Counted from the stretch's first letter, positions 36,736 through 47,303 are shown. The stretch is DNA of 64,000 nt from Pseudaquidulcibacter saccharophilus (GCF_019455445.1 NZ_JAHWUS010000001.1:124001-188000); one strand, 5' to 3'. Translations and numbers: made by a program. The notes: generated by a model not told the origin, from the letters alone.

Positions 36736-38522
36736 AAGCTTTGCCCCACGCCGATGTAAATCTGGTAAGAAGGATCACCCTTTGGTTTATCAAACGGGAC
36801 AGCAAGGTCAATCCTTAAAGGCGCAAAACCAAGATCATAGCGGAAACCAACACCACCACCGGCTTTGAATTCTTTAAAACTAGGTGATGAGTGGATGCCC
36901 AATGTTCCGCTATCAACAAAGGCAACAAAACCCATTTTATTATCAAATTGATGGCGCAGTTCAACACTCATCTCAACCAATGAAAGACCTCCAATTGGGG
37001 TTTCACTTGTATCAGAATAGCGCGGACCAATGCCTTGATATTTATAACCGCGAACCGACCCCCCGCCGCCAACATAAAGACGTTTTGCGGCCGGAATTTC
37101 AGGGATAGTTCCCCCAAAAATCGAACCGACACGCGCGCGCGTGGCAAATATCGTTTTTTCTGCTTTATCAAGACCTTTGTAATACGATGCTTGTCCGATG
37201 ACTTTAACATAAGAAAGATTGGCATCACCGGTTATTAATGTTGGCTCTAATGTGGCATCGGCCTTAAAGCCACTTTTCGGGTTTAGAATATTATCGGTTT
37301 TATCAAGCAAATATGTGCCAATTGCACTAAATGCCCAATAGTTGCGGTCGATATTGGTGTTGGTTTGATAATAAGACGGTTCACGGTTTTTGGCATAATT
37401 TGCATCAGCACCAACAGACCAATAAGACGTTCGGGTGAATTTACGGGTCACGTCTGCTTTTAAATCAATACCTTGCTCACGATATGCGTCCGTATCATCG
37501 CGAAATGCACCGAAAGACAGTGATAATGTCTGATCTGGCTTATGAAAGTGTGGCAGTTTTAATGTGGTTTCCACGCGGCTTTCAATTTGACCCAAAAGAA
37601 TCCGATTAATGAAACTGTCGCCACGGCCAAACATATTATAACGTCCAACCCTTACCTCACCAGAGAAACTTTCAGTATTTGAATAGCTGATAAGGGTTTC
37701 CAATGTGGTTTTCGCCCTATCTTCCAATGTTATATTAATCGTGCGAATATTAGAGCCAGGGGCTTTGTCACCAAGGCGGATATTCACAGAATCATATGCG
37801 CCGGTATCAATAATGCGTCTTTGCAATTCAGAAATTTTTTCGGTTGAATACGTATCGCCAACTTGCCACGGCACAAAATGCTTTACCCATTTTATTTTGG
37901 TTTTGGTTTTGCCCAAAAGCATGATTTCGCCCAAACGCGCCCGCTCACCGGTATTAATGCGGTAAATTGGATGAACCGAATAATCCGCATGATCAACAAT
38001 TACCCGTCTTTGTCCAAGTGTGGCATCGGCATAACCGTCATCTAATACTTTACCTAATGCGCGACTTTCGCCAGCAATAACAAAATCTGCGCGCCCCGCA
38101 TCGCCATTATTAAGGCCAATTGCTTTTAATGAATCAATACGAGTAGCAGCGTCAGGAGGGGTTTCAAGCCACTCAATATCGGGATCTTTTATTTTAAACT
38201 GCGTGCCCTGATCTATTTTTAGTGTTGGGTAGGTAACTTCATCATCATTGATTTCAATCGTGATATTAGATTGATAATAGCCAAGTGATCGTAAAGCCTC
38301 TTGGGCATATTCTGCGGCAACCTCACCACTTCTTCTTGCTTCATATGCGCTTTGTGGTCTTGATGATGTTTCGCCAATTGCGCCTTTTATATAATCAATG
38401 GTTTCCCTATCGGCATCAATCGCAACCTTGGCACGCGGATCGGCAAGCGCCGACGAATAAACAAAATTCGCAGAAATTAATAATGCCGCAAAAGCACAAG
38501 AGCCGCGCAATTTTTTTTGCAT
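36732..38522 (-). CDS. tamA: Outer-membrane assembly protein TamA (BamA/Omp85 family)
   Basis: 596 residues from the ATG at 38522, chosen because GGA lies seven bases upstream and a clean signal peptide follows (ALLISANFVYSSALADP). Three POTRA-like domains are expected in residues ~30-250 (IDYIKGA, SLKAIGLNNGDAG, ISELQRRIIDTGAYDSVNI), then a 16-stranded barrel with VGGGGSVRGYKYQGIGP (the lid-lock VRGY motif) and a terminal aromatic (YIGVGQSF). It precedes tamB as in most proteobacteria. Confidence 0.93.
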   Translation of the reverse strand: MQKKLRGSCAFAALLISANFVYSSALADPRAKVAIDADRETIDYIKGAIGETSSRPQSAYEARRSGEVAAEYAQEALRSLGYYQSNITIEINDDEVTYPTLKIDQGTQFKIKDPDIEWLETPPDAATRIDSLKAIGLNNGDAGRADFVIAGESRALGKVLDDGYADATLGQRRVIVDHADYSVHPIYRINTGERARLGEIMLLGKTKTKIKWVKHFVPWQVGDTYSTEKISELQRRIIDTGAYDSVNIRLGDKAPGSNIRTINITLEDRAKTTLETLISYSNTESFSGEVRVGRYNMFGRGDSFINRILLGQIESRVETTLKLPHFHKPDQTLSLSFGAFRDDTDAYREQGIDLKADVTRKFTRTSYWSVGADANYAKNREPSYYQTNTNIDRNYWAFSAIGTYLLDKTDNILNPKSGFKADATLEPTLITGDANLSYVKVIGQASYYKGLDKAEKTIFATRARVGSIFGGTIPEIPAAKRLYVGGGGSVRGYKYQGIGPRYSDTSETPIGGLSLVEMSVELRHQFDNKMGFVAFVDSGTLGIHSSPSFKEFKAGGGVGFRYDLGFAPLRIDLAVPFDKPKGDPSYQIYIGVGQSF

Positions 38523-38786
38523 TCTTTTTCCGTTTTTTATTATTAATGCCTGCGACATATAAAAGCCGTTCTGAAATTTGTGTTCCAAACCATTTATATT
38601 AATATTCGCAACAATATTAGTCTCTTGGACATATTTATGGCAAATATTTTCATCTTTTAAATAAAAAAGCAGTTATGAATAGAATATGTATAAATTTGTA
38701 ATATGCAGTTTGTATAAAAATTAAAAACGTCATATAAGGCAAAATTACTGGGGCAGTTTTAATATTATTTTTGTCAGGGAGACTTT

Positions 38787-40265
38787 ATGGCAGAATTTGT
38801 GCCCGTACCAACGTTTGAATTAATTGTGTTTGGTGCATCAGGTGATTTAGCATTACGGAAACTGTTTCCATCTCTTTTCCACCGTTTCTGTGATGGTCAA
38901 ATTCCAAAAGAATCAAAAATTGTTGGTATCGCGCGTCATGCCTTGAGCCGTGAAGAATTTCATGAGGCTGTTACCAATGGTTACATTAACCTTGCCCAAG
39001 GTGAAAAAGACCATCCGCGCCTAAAAGAGTTTTTGGAATTAATTGATTATGTTGCACTTGATGCTGCGGATGAAAACGCGGAATGGAATTTAGTGCATGA
39101 CGCATTAAAACATGACGGTGAGGAACGCGTAAGGGTGTTTTACCTTTCAACGCCGCCTGCGGTTTTTGTTCCAATTTGCCACTCATTAAAGACTTCTGGC
39201 CTTGCCACACAAACCTCGCGCGTGGTTCTTGAGAAGCCATTAGGTCGTGATTTGCATTCTGCCAAAGCCATTAATGACGGTGTTGGTGAAGTTTTTTCAG
39301 AAGATCGCGTTTACCGTATCGACCATTATTTAGGCAAAGAAACCGTACAAAACCTTTTGGTTTTGCGCTTTGCCAATGCGCTATTTGAACCAGTTTGGTC
39401 GCGCCATGCAATTGATCACGTCCAAATCACGGTTTCCGAGGATATTGGCGTGGGTTCACGTGGTGGTTATTACGATAAATCAGGCGCAATGCGCGATATG
39501 GTGCAAAACCATATGTTGCAACTTTTGTGCCTTGTGGCGATGGAGCCACCTGCATCGATGGATGCCGATGCAATTCGTACTGAAAAAATCAAGGTTTTGC
39601 GTTCATTGGAACCAATCACCGCCGACACAATCGCCGAAGATACGGTGCGCGGTCAATATAAAGCAGGTTTGGTTGGCGATGAAGCGGCCCCAGGATATCT
39701 AGAAGAATTAAAAAAATATGATGACAGTTTAAATTCTTCTTCAACCGAAACTTTTGTTGCGCTTAAAACCCACATTCATAATTGGCGTTGGAGCGGCGTG
39801 CCATTTTATTTGCGCACCGGAAAACGCCTTGCAAGCAGACGTTCTGAAATCGTGGTACAATTTACGCCACCGCCTCATGTTTTATTTGAAGGCGAATCAA
39901 AACCCAATCAGCTTGTAATGCGACTTCAGCCTGATGAAGGGGTTGAGATGTGGTTACAAATCAAGGAACCGGGCCCTGGTGGTCTTCGTATGAAATCGGT
40001 TCCGCTTGATTTGTCCTATGCTGAGACTTTTACCCTACGCTATCCTGATGCTTACGAGCGGCTTTTGATGGATGTGGTGCGGGGCAATCTTTCACTATTC
40101 ATGCGCCGTGACGAGGTTGAGGCAGCGTGGATTTGGGTTGATCGCATCATCAAGGCATGGGAAGATAAAAAGATTGAACCCCATATTTATACTGCTGGCT
40201 CTGACGGTCCACTTGCTTCGGCGCTGATGATGGATCGTGATGGTCGGGCATGGAAAGAATTATAG
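38787..40265 (+). CDS. zwf: Glucose-6-phosphate 1-dehydrogenase
   Basis: 492 residues, normal length. Oxidises glucose-6-phosphate to 6-phosphogluconolactone with NAD(P). Seen: FGASGDLALRKLFPSL (coenzyme site), EKPLGRDL, RIDHYLGKETVQN (catalytic His and substrate-binding Lys), and the C-terminal YAETF/PDAYERLLMDV. GGGAGA lies seven bases before the ATG. First gene of the Entner-Doudoroff cluster. Confidence 0.97.
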   Translation: MAEFVPVPTFELIVFGASGDLALRKLFPSLFHRFCDGQIPKESKIVGIARHALSREEFHEAVTNGYINLAQGEKDHPRLKEFLELIDYVALDAADENAEWNLVHDALKHDGEERVRVFYLSTPPAVFVPICHSLKTSGLATQTSRVVLEKPLGRDLHSAKAINDGVGEVFSEDRVYRIDHYLGKETVQNLLVLRFANALFEPVWSRHAIDHVQITVSEDIGVGSRGGYYDKSGAMRDMVQNHMLQLLCLVAMEPPASMDADAIRTEKIKVLRSLEPITADTIAEDTVRGQYKAGLVGDEAAPGYLEELKKYDDSLNSSSTETFVALKTHIHNWRWSGVPFYLRTGKRLASRRSEIVVQFTPPPHVLFEGESKPNQLVMRLQPDEGVEMWLQIKEPGPGGLRMKSVPLDLSYAETFTLRYPDAYERLLMDVVRGNLSLFMRRDEVEAAWIWVDRIIKAWEDKKIEPHIYTAGSDGPLASALMMDRDGRAWKEL

Positions 40266-40289
40266 TTTAATTTCTTGCATATAAATATT

Positions 40290-40325
40290 CACCCCGCAGT
40301 GCGCGGGGTGGCAGGGTTTTTAAAA
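40290..40325 (+). promoter_or_regulatory. GC-rich hairpin with short T run between zwf and pgl
   Basis: CACCCCGC pairs with GCGGGGTG around a short loop, followed by GCAGGG and five T, immediately before the pgl ATG. It resembles a weak or attenuating terminator, or an mRNA-stabilising hairpin that lets zwf be made in excess over pgl. Confidence 0.5.
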
Positions 40326-41023
40326 TGCTTAAAATAAATAAATTTGAAAATCGTGATGCTGCATTTGCTGCACTTGCTGCGGCATTAAAAGATGCAACAA
40401 AAAATGCGATTGCGAAGAATGGCCATGCCAATATTGCATTATCTGGCGGCTCAACCCCTGAACCAGCATATAAAGACTATGCAGAAGGGGGTTTTAACTG
40501 GAATGATGTTAATATCATTTTGGTTGATGAGCGTTGGGTCGATATTGATGATGATGGCTCAAACGAGAAAATGCTGCACCGTGCCTTTACCGCAGCAAAG
40601 GGCGTAAATATCATTGGCATGAAGCAGAAAAATGCCGACCTATATGATGCCATTCCTGTTGTTGAGGCGATTTATAATAGATATCTTCCTGCGGATGCTA
40701 TTGTTTTGGGCATGGGTGAAGATGCCCATACTGCATCATGGTTTGCGGGGGCTGATAATCTTGATGAAATTTTAAAGCCTGATTATCCGCATAATATTGC
40801 GCCAATGAATGCCGCCCATTCAGAGGTTGGAAAAAAATATCCGTTAAGAATAACATTAACTTTGCCTGCTATTGCATCTTGCGATATGGTAATGCTACTC
40901 ATATTTGGTATAAAAAAATTAGAAGTGTTTGAGCGTGCAATAACTGGGGACGCAAGCTCAGGCCCAATCAAGGCAGCAGTTGATGCCGCCAAAAAAGGTT
41001 TTGTCGTTTTCTGGGCGGAATGA
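40325..41023 (+). CDS. pgl: 6-phosphogluconolactonase
   Basis: 232 residues of the DevB/SOL family that hydrolyses 6-phosphogluconolactone. Motifs: NIALSGGSTPEPAYK, IILVDERWV, AIVLGMGEDAHTASWF, and LTLPAIASCD. It starts 59 bases after zwf, close to a hairpin that leaves little room for a ribosome site (AGGG precedes at suboptimal spacing). Confidence 0.94.
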   Translation: MLKINKFENRDAAFAALAAALKDATKNAIAKNGHANIALSGGSTPEPAYKDYAEGGFNWNDVNIILVDERWVDIDDDGSNEKMLHRAFTAAKGVNIIGMKQKNADLYDAIPVVEAIYNRYLPADAIVLGMGEDAHTASWFAGADNLDEILKPDYPHNIAPMNAAHSEVGKKYPLRITLTLPAIASCDMVMLLIFGIKKLEVFERAITGDASSGPIKAAVDAAKKGFVVFWAE

Positions 41024-41095
41024 AATAATTATTCCGCATAGTAAATTGCAATTTAAGTTCGCTTTTTGCGGGCTACCAAAAGAAGGATAAAATAA

Positions 41096-42904
41096 TTGCG
41101 TCCCGAAATTAATGCTGTGACCGACAGGATAATTGCGCGTTCTCAAAAGACACGTGAAGAATATCTTGCACTTATCGAAAGCCATAATTCAAAAACCCCA
41201 AGCCGTGAACGGTTGGCCGCTGCAAATCAGGCGCATACTTATGCCGCCTGCCCTGCGCTTGATAAATCTGAATTAATTGGTGGCAAATGGCCGAATATCG
41301 GTATTGTAACTGCTTATAATGACATGCTTTCGGCGCATGAACCCTTAAAGGATTATCCCGATATCATCAAAACAGCAGTTCGCAAATATGGCGCAATTGC
41401 ACAGGTTGCAGGCGGTGTTCCGGCAATGTGTGATGGGGTAACACAAGGTTTTGAAGGCATGGAATTATCGCTGTTTTCGCGCGATATTATTGCAATGTCC
41501 ACCGCAATTGCGATGTCGCACGATGTATTTGATGCAGGGATATGCCTTGGGGTTTGCGATAAAATCGTCCCAGGGCTTATGATTGGTGCATTGCGTTTCG
41601 GCTGGTTGCCGTTCATTTTCTGTCCATCTGGTCCAATGACTTCTGGCATTTCCAATAGTGAAAAAGCGAAAACCCGCCAATTATATGCCGAAGGCAAAGT
41701 TGGACGCAAAGAATTGCTTGAGTCCGAATCAAAGGCCTATCACGAAGAAGGAACTTGCACATTCTATGGAACCGCCAATTCCAATCAGATGATGATGGAA
41801 TTTATGGGCGTTCATATGCCAAATTCCGCCTTTATTAATCCACGTAATCCATTGCGTGCAGCATTGGTAAAAGCAACCGGCGTTCGCGCCAGCAAAATCA
41901 CACATTTGGGTGATGAATATTTGCCACTTGGAAAAGTTATCAGTGAAAAGGCAATTGTAAACGCAATGGTTGGTCTTTGTGCCACTGGCGGTTCTACTAA
42001 CCATATGCTGCACCTTCCAGCGATGGCACGTGCCGCAGGGATTATTATCAATTGGCAGGATTTTGAAGACATCTCAGAAGCTACGCCGCTTTTGGCGCGC
42101 GTCTATCCAAATGGACCGGCCGATGTAAATCATTTCCACGCGGCTGGCGGCATTGCCTTTTTGATTGATCAATTACTTGAAGGTGGATTGTTGCATGATG
42201 ATGTATTAACCGTCATGGGCAAAGGGCTTTCAAATTATACGCAAGAGCCGTTTTTGGATGGTGACCTTGCTGTATGGCAGGCGGGCACCAAAAAAAGCCA
42301 TGATGAAGATATCTTGCGCCCACTATCAAACCCATTTGCACCAACTGGTGGCTTGCGTCTTGTTAAGGGTAATATTGGTCGTGGTTGCGTCAAAATTTCT
42401 GCGGTCTCACAAGATCACCACGAAATCAAAGCACCGGCACGGGTTTTCACGTCCCAAGCAGACTTTCATGAAGCGTTCAAAGCAGGCGAACTTGATAAGG
42501 ATGTCGTGGTTGTGGTTCGCGGACAAGGACCACGTGCGAATGGGATGCCTGAATTACACAAACTAACACCTGCACTTGGCGTATTGCAAGATAAGGGTTT
42601 CAAGGTTGCACTTTTAACCGATGGACGCATGTCGGGTGCATCGGGTAAAATTTTGGCGGCAATCCATGTTACACCAGAGGCATTGAACGGCGGCGCAATC
42701 GCCAAAATTCGCGACGGTGACATAATTCATATCAATGCCAACGGAATCATTGAGGCGTTGGTCAATGAAAAAGAGTGGGAAGAACGCACTGCAACACTTC
42801 CCGATATGTCATATTCACATAACGACATTGGGCGCGAATTATTTACCGTATTCCGCAATAATGCGGGCGCGGCCGAAGATGGCGCATCACAATTCGAATA
42901 TTAA
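41096..42904 (+). CDS. edd: Phosphogluconate dehydratase
   Basis: 602 residues of the IlvD/Edd family, an Fe-S enzyme dehydrating 6-phosphogluconate to KDPG. Seen: [27 protein letters not shown] (cluster Cys), [31 protein letters not shown] and [13 protein letters not shown] stop codon lies directly before the TTG at 41096, and AAGGA precedes that TTG, so the start is TTG. Length fits Edd rather than IlvD. Confidence 0.96.
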   Translation: MRPEINAVTDRIIARSQKTREEYLALIESHNSKTPSRERLAAANQAHTYAACPALDKSELIGGKWPNIGIVTAYNDMLSAHEPLKDYPDIIKTAVRKYGAIAQVAGGVPAMCDGVTQGFEGMELSLFSRDIIAMSTAIAMSHDVFDAGICLGVCDKIVPGLMIGALRFGWLPFIFCPSGPMTSGISNSEKAKTRQLYAEGKVGRKELLESESKAYHEEGTCTFYGTANSNQMMMEFMGVHMPNSAFINPRNPLRAALVKATGVRASKITHLGDEYLPLGKVISEKAIVNAMVGLCATGGSTNHMLHLPAMARAAGIIINWQDFEDISEATPLLARVYPNGPADVNHFHAAGGIAFLIDQLLEGGLLHDDVLTVMGKGLSNYTQEPFLDGDLAVWQAGTKKSHDEDILRPLSNPFAPTGGLRLVKGNIGRGCVKISAVSQDHHEIKAPARVFTSQADFHEAFKAGELDKDVVVVVRGQGPRANGMPELHKLTPALGVLQDKGFKVALLTDGRMSGASGKILAAIHVTPEALNGGAIAKIRDGDIIHINANGIIEALVNEKEWEERTATLPDMSYSHNDIGRELFTVFRNNAGAAEDGASQFEY

Positions 42905-42939
42905 AGAATTGAATATTTAACAGGGGAAAGCAAATAAAA

Positions 42940-43893
42940 ATGGATAAACCGGTTATAGTTGGCGATGTTGGCGGCACAAATGCAAGGCTTGCGATTGCAA
43001 AACGTCTTAGTAACGGCAAAATTGACCTCACTCATGTCGGCATAAAACCGGTTGAAGAATTTCGTTCATTAGAGGCCGCGCTTGAAAATTGGTTGGTAGA
43101 TATTGAAGAGAAGCCAAAAAATGCGGTATTTGCGCTTGCAGGTGTAACAGGTTCTGATGAGGTTCGCTTTACCAATTCAGATTGGGTGGTTTCGGCATCA
43201 AAAATTAAAGAAATTTTTGGGCTTGATAGCGTGCTTTTGGTAAATGACTTTGCGGCACAAGCGATGGCAATTCCCGCCACCAAAGACAATGCCTTTGAAG
43301 TTATTAACAAAGGCAAACCGATTGACGGAGCACCCAAAGTTATTTTGGGCCCTGGAACTGGTCTTGGTATGGCAGGTCTTGTCCAAACCAATGATGGCTA
43401 CCGTGTTATGCCTACCGAAGGCGGCCATCAGGCATTTGCACCACGTTCTGATATAGAGCGTGAGATTTTGAAAATCCTTGCAAGTGCATTTGACAATGTC
43501 ACTTTTGAACACGTGGTTTCCGGCCCCGGCCTATTAAGAATTTACAAATGTTTGGGAACAATTCGCGGCGAACATACACCGTTTGATACGCCACCAGAAA
43601 TTGGCGAAGCGGCGGCGAATTTATCATCCCAATTAGCGGTTGATGCTGCTAAAACCCTTTCACTTATGCTTGCAACTTTCTGCGCCAATGCAGTTTTGGC
43701 ATTAGGCGCACAAGGTGGTTGTGTAATTGCCGGCGGGGTCGCGGAACAATTGTCAAAATTCATTGCTACTGATGATTTTCTGGAACGTTTCAAAAATATT
43801 GGCGTGATGTCAAATTATGTGCGCGACGTTCCACTTTTAAGAAATACCGATAAATATGCTGCACTTCGTGGTGCAGCAATGTTTGCACAATGA
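42940..43893 (+). CDS. glk: Glucokinase
   Basis: 317 residues of the bacterial ROK-unlike Glk family that makes glucose-6-phosphate with ATP. Motifs: VGDVGGTNARLAIAK (phosphate loop), LVNDFAAQAMAIP (catalytic Asp), LGPGTGLGMAGLV, MPTEGGHQAFAPR and VIAGGVAEQL. Lies 35 bases after edd in the same direction. Confidence 0.96.
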   Translation: MDKPVIVGDVGGTNARLAIAKRLSNGKIDLTHVGIKPVEEFRSLEAALENWLVDIEEKPKNAVFALAGVTGSDEVRFTNSDWVVSASKIKEIFGLDSVLLVNDFAAQAMAIPATKDNAFEVINKGKPIDGAPKVILGPGTGLGMAGLVQTNDGYRVMPTEGGHQAFAPRSDIEREILKILASAFDNVTFEHVVSGPGLLRIYKCLGTIRGEHTPFDTPPEIGEAAANLSSQLAVDAAKTLSLMLATFCANAVLALGAQGGCVIAGGVAEQLSKFIATDDFLERFKNIGVMSNYVRDVPLLRNTDKYAALRGAAMFAQ

Positions 43894-43903
43894 GGATTAT
43901 GAA

Positions 43904-44530
43904 ATGACTGCCTTTGCTTCACGTTTAAGATTAAACCCAATCATTCCAGTTTTGGAAATTCCAAAAATCGAATATGCTGCACCTTTGGCTGTTGCCCTTG
44001 AAAAGGGTGGCGTTAAATATGCCGAAGTAACACTTCGTACAGAATGCGGCATTGATTCAATTCGCGAAATGAAACAGGCCGCGCCATCATTGGTAGTTGG
44101 TGCAGGCACAATTTTGACCGAAGGTGATGTTGAAGCCTGTGTTAAGGTTGGCGCTGACTTCATCGTAACCCCGGGTTCAAGCCCGCAATTGCGTGAAGCT
44201 CTTTTGAAACTTGATATGGATGTTATGGTTGGCGTAACCACCGCCACAGAAGTTATGAGCCGCCTTGAAGAAGGCTTTGGGGTTTTAAAATTCTTCCCAG
44301 CTGAATCATTTGGTGGTGCGGGAACTTTAAAATCATTCCAAGGACCATTTAAACATGCGCAATTCTGCCCAACTGGCGGCATTAGCCTTGATAAAATACC
44401 AAATTACCTTGCGCTTTCTAATGTGGTTGCCGTGGGCGGAAGCTGGATTGCAACCAAACAATTATTAGAGGCTGAAGATTTCGCAACCATCGAAGCCAAC
44501 GCCCGTCTTGCTGCACAATTTAATCAATAA
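43904..44530 (+). CDS. eda: KDPG aldolase (bifunctional 4-hydroxy-2-oxoglutarate aldolase type)
   Basis: 208 residues from the ATG at 43904, which has GAGG nine bases upstream. The class I aldolase splits KDPG into pyruvate and glyceraldehyde-3-phosphate. Seen: IIPVLEIP, YAEVTLRTECG, VVGAGTI, FIVTPGSSPQL, and LKFFPAESFGG with the Schiff-base Lys in the LKFFPA motif. It follows glk by ten bases. Confidence 0.95.
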   Translation: MTAFASRLRLNPIIPVLEIPKIEYAAPLAVALEKGGVKYAEVTLRTECGIDSIREMKQAAPSLVVGAGTILTEGDVEACVKVGADFIVTPGSSPQLREALLKLDMDVMVGVTTATEVMSRLEEGFGVLKFFPAESFGGAGTLKSFQGPFKHAQFCPTGGISLDKIPNYLALSNVVAVGGSWIATKQLLEAEDFATIEANARLAAQFNQ

Positions 44531-44539
44531 AGGTTCAAT

Positions 44540-45958
44540 ATGATAAGAAACCGCCGCACCAGAATCGTTGCCACACTTGGCCCAAGAAGCCGCGACCCAG
44601 ATACCACTTTGGCGCTTGCACAGGCGGGGGTTGATGTTTTCCGCCTGAACTTTTCGCACGGGTCATTTGATGACCATCGCCTTGCCTATGAATCCGTACG
44701 CTCTGCTGAACTTGCTGTGCAACGACCGCTTGGTGTTCTTGCGGATTTACAAGGACCAAAACTTCGCCTTGGAACCTTTAAGGATGGAAAAAAAATCAAG
44801 CTAGAGGCAGGTGATAAATTCCGCCTCGTTCTTGAAAAAATTGAAGGTGATGAGAAACAATGTTCACTGCCGCATAAGGAAATTTTTGCGGTTATGAAAA
44901 AAGGGCTGAATCTTTTGGTTGATGATGGCAAGGTCCGCCTTGAAGTAACCGACCATGGTGAAGATTGGGCCGAAGTTGTTTGTATTCGCGCGGGCTTTTT
45001 ATCGGACCGTAAAGGCGTAAACGTTCCCGAAGCTGTATTACCATTGTCGGCAATTTCCGAAAAAGATCGCAAAGACGTTAATTTTGCACTTGAGCTTGGC
45101 GTTGATTGGGTTGCATTATCATTTGTGCAACGCGCTGCCGATATGGCGGAACTTCGCTCTATTGTAAAAGGGCGCGCGGCGGTTTTGGCAAAAATTGAAA
45201 AACCGGCGGCATTAAAATCACTAAATGAAATTCTTGATTATTGTGATGGCGTTATGGTGGCGCGTGGTGACTTGGGTGTTGAACTTGCGCCCGAAGAAGT
45301 GCCGATTGCACAAAAAACCATACTTCGCGCGGCACGGCAACGCGGTGTGCCAACCATTGTTGCCACCCAAATGCTTGAAAGCATGATTACATCATCAACA
45401 CCAACCCGTGCCGAAGCTTCAGACGTTGCCAATGCGGTCTATGAAGGTACAGACGCACTTATGCTTTCGGCGGAAACCGCATCCGGTGACTTCCCGCTTG
45501 AGGCCGTTGAAGTAATGAGCCGTATTGCCGAACGTGTGGAAAAAGACCCACGTTGGGCCGGTTTAATGGATGCCGAACATTCCAACCCTGAACATGAAAT
45601 TTCCGATGCAATTTCTGCGGCGGCAAGAGTTGCGGCAGATGTTTCCAACGCAAAATGTCTGGTTGCCTTTTCGGCACGCGGCACAACCGCATTACGGATT
45701 TCACGCGAAAGACCGCTGCAACCCATCCTTACCCTTACGCCAAATATTCAATCGGCGCGTAAATTGGCACTGGCATGGGGCATGGAAACCCGCATCATCT
45801 ATGATCCAAAAGACATTGAAGAAATGGCAGAGCTTGCATCAATTTATTCAAGTGGCATCGGGCTTGCCAAATCAGGCGACAGGATTGTTGTGGTTGCTGG
45901 TGTGCCATTTGGTACCCCTGGTGCAACCAATTTATTGCGCATCGCAAGGGCAAAATAA
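44540..45958 (+). CDS. pyk: Pyruvate kinase
   Basis: 472 residues. RTRIVATLGPRSRD, RLNFSHGSFDDH, AKIEKPAALKSL (catalytic Lys region), and GVMVARGDLGVE, then TQMLESMI and TSGDFPLEAV (as ETASGDFP) with a C-terminal domain. It gives the final ATP-yielding step of the pathway. Ten bases after eda; a terminator follows, so the operon zwf-pgl-edd-glk-eda-pyk ends here. Confidence 0.96.
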   Translation: MIRNRRTRIVATLGPRSRDPDTTLALAQAGVDVFRLNFSHGSFDDHRLAYESVRSAELAVQRPLGVLADLQGPKLRLGTFKDGKKIKLEAGDKFRLVLEKIEGDEKQCSLPHKEIFAVMKKGLNLLVDDGKVRLEVTDHGEDWAEVVCIRAGFLSDRKGVNVPEAVLPLSAISEKDRKDVNFALELGVDWVALSFVQRAADMAELRSIVKGRAAVLAKIEKPAALKSLNEILDYCDGVMVARGDLGVELAPEEVPIAQKTILRAARQRGVPTIVATQMLESMITSSTPTRAEASDVANAVYEGTDALMLSAETASGDFPLEAVEVMSRIAERVEKDPRWAGLMDAEHSNPEHEISDAISAAARVAADVSNAKCLVAFSARGTTALRISRERPLQPILTLTPNIQSARKLALAWGMETRIIYDPKDIEEMAELASIYSSGIGLAKSGDRIVVVAGVPFGTPGATNLLRIARAK

Positions 45959-45970
45959 ATAGTTTCAAAA

Positions 45971-46002
45971 TAAAACCAGAATAAATTTATTCTGGTTTTA
46001 TT
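45971..46002 (+). terminator. Intrinsic terminator of the Entner-Doudoroff operon
   Basis: TAAAACCAGAATAA pairs with TTATTCTGGTTTTA almost without a loop, 12 bases after the pyk stop, ending in TTTTATT. It separates pyk from cysE. Confidence 0.85.
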
Positions 46003-46094
46003 AAACTTAATCTGTTATCCAAATGGCGTGTGGTTTTGGGCTTGAATTTTGTCGCCCAAAGCCCCAAATAGTTTTTTTGCAAAGAAATTGAGTT

Positions 46095-46955
46095 ATGGGT
46101 AACAACCTCGTTAAAAATAATCCGCCTTTAAAAATCATTGATAACCATACAAATGGCAACATTTGGGATGTTATGCGCTTTGAGGCCGGACAGGCGGCAA
46201 ATGATGAGCCGGCACTTGGTTCATTGCTGCATGCAACGATTTTAAACCACAAATCATTATCACGCGCCCTCGCCTATCAATTGGCACAAAAAATTGGTGG
46301 CGCGGATTTAAACTCTTTGCAAATTCGCGAAGTTTGTGCCGAGGCGTATATAAATAATCCGCAGATTGTTGAATATGCCGAAATTGATATGGATGCCGTA
46401 ATGCAACGTGACCCCGCTTGTCATTCATATTTGCAACCATTTTTATATTTCAAAGGCTTTCAAGCGCTTCAGGCGCACCGCATTGCGCATTATTTGTGGC
46501 AAAATGGGCGGCAATTATTGGCGCTGCACCTACAAAGCCGAGTAAGCGAATTGTTTCAGGTTGATATTCACCCCGCCGCAAAAATCGGCAAAGGCGTTTT
46601 CATTGACCATGCAACAGGGATTGTCGTAGGCGAAACCGCCGTTATCGGTGATAATGTTTCTATCCTCCATAATGTTACCCTTGGCGGAACTGGCAAAGAG
46701 GGCGGTGACCGCCATCCAAAAATTGGTGACGGCGTTTTGATTGGCGCGGGCGCAAAGGTACTTGGCAATATTCACATCGGTGAAAATGCGCGCATTGCGG
46801 CCGGTTCATTGGTGCTTAAAGATGTTGTGCGCGGGGCAACGGTTGCGGGCATCCCGGCCAAAGTTGTGAAGGTTGCACCGTCTGAATGTTGCGCCCAATC
46901 AATGGATCAGATTTTTGATTGCGCCGATATTGCCACTTTTGACCCCGGCCTCTAA
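46095..46955 (+). CDS. cysE: Serine O-acetyltransferase
   Basis: 286 residues. CysE transfers acetyl from acetyl-CoA to serine, feeding cysteine synthesis. The N-terminal helical SATase domain (NDEPALGSLLHATILNHKSL) is followed by left-handed beta-helix hexapeptide repeats (IHPAAKIGKGVFIDH, GVVIGETAVIGDN region, GDRHPKIGDGVLIGAGAKVLG). Catalytic His is in DIHPA-type and IDHATGIV stretches. It is monocistronic by spacing. Confidence 0.95.
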   Translation: MGNNLVKNNPPLKIIDNHTNGNIWDVMRFEAGQAANDEPALGSLLHATILNHKSLSRALAYQLAQKIGGADLNSLQIREVCAEAYINNPQIVEYAEIDMDAVMQRDPACHSYLQPFLYFKGFQALQAHRIAHYLWQNGRQLLALHLQSRVSELFQVDIHPAAKIGKGVFIDHATGIVVGETAVIGDNVSILHNVTLGGTGKEGGDRHPKIGDGVLIGAGAKVLGNIHIGENARIAAGSLVLKDVVRGATVAGIPAKVVKVAPSECCAQSMDQIFDCADIATFDPGL

Positions 46956-47020
46956 GTTTTCAGGCTGCTAATTATTGGCTTATAAACCATTTGTTAAGCA
47001 TAAATTCCTAATGTTTGCGA

Positions 47021-47284
47021 ATGGCTAATATTTCCGACGCACCAAAATTTAATAATCCGGCCCTTGCCGCTTTTGCCCAAAAGATGGCACAGTCACGCGC
47101 CATTAATATTCCACAGGCGCAAGTCGCGGCACAAGCACCCAAAAGCGCGCCAATTGCGGAAAAAGAAAATATTACAACAACCGCAATTAATAATAATGCG
47201 GCGGTAAATGCGGTCGAAGAAGCCCCCCAAAAGCCCGAGGGCGCATTCGTGCGAAAAGGCATGTTCCTCGATATTAGGGTTTAA
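47021..47284 (+). CDS. Small hypothetical protein, Ala/Pro/Asn-rich
   Basis: 87 residues from the ATG at 47021 (a TTG two codons earlier, 47015, is possible). The N terminus FNNPALAAFAQKMAQSRA is helical, the middle is low complexity, and the end reads AFVRKGMFLDIRV. No family recognised. Retained because it fills the cysE-GNAT gap with a sensible length. The evidence is modest. Confidence 0.45.
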   Translation: MANISDAPKFNNPALAAFAQKMAQSRAINIPQAQVAAQAPKSAPIAEKENITTTAINNNAAVNAVEEAPQKPEGAFVRKGMFLDIRV

Positions 47285-47303
47285 TTTACGCGGATGCTCT
47301 AAT

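Noticed and set aside
41096-42904. Dihydroxy-acid dehydratase (ilvD) for the 602-residue protein
   Set aside because: Position in a zwf-pgl-glk-eda cluster and the Edd-like length and N terminus favour phosphogluconate dehydratase.
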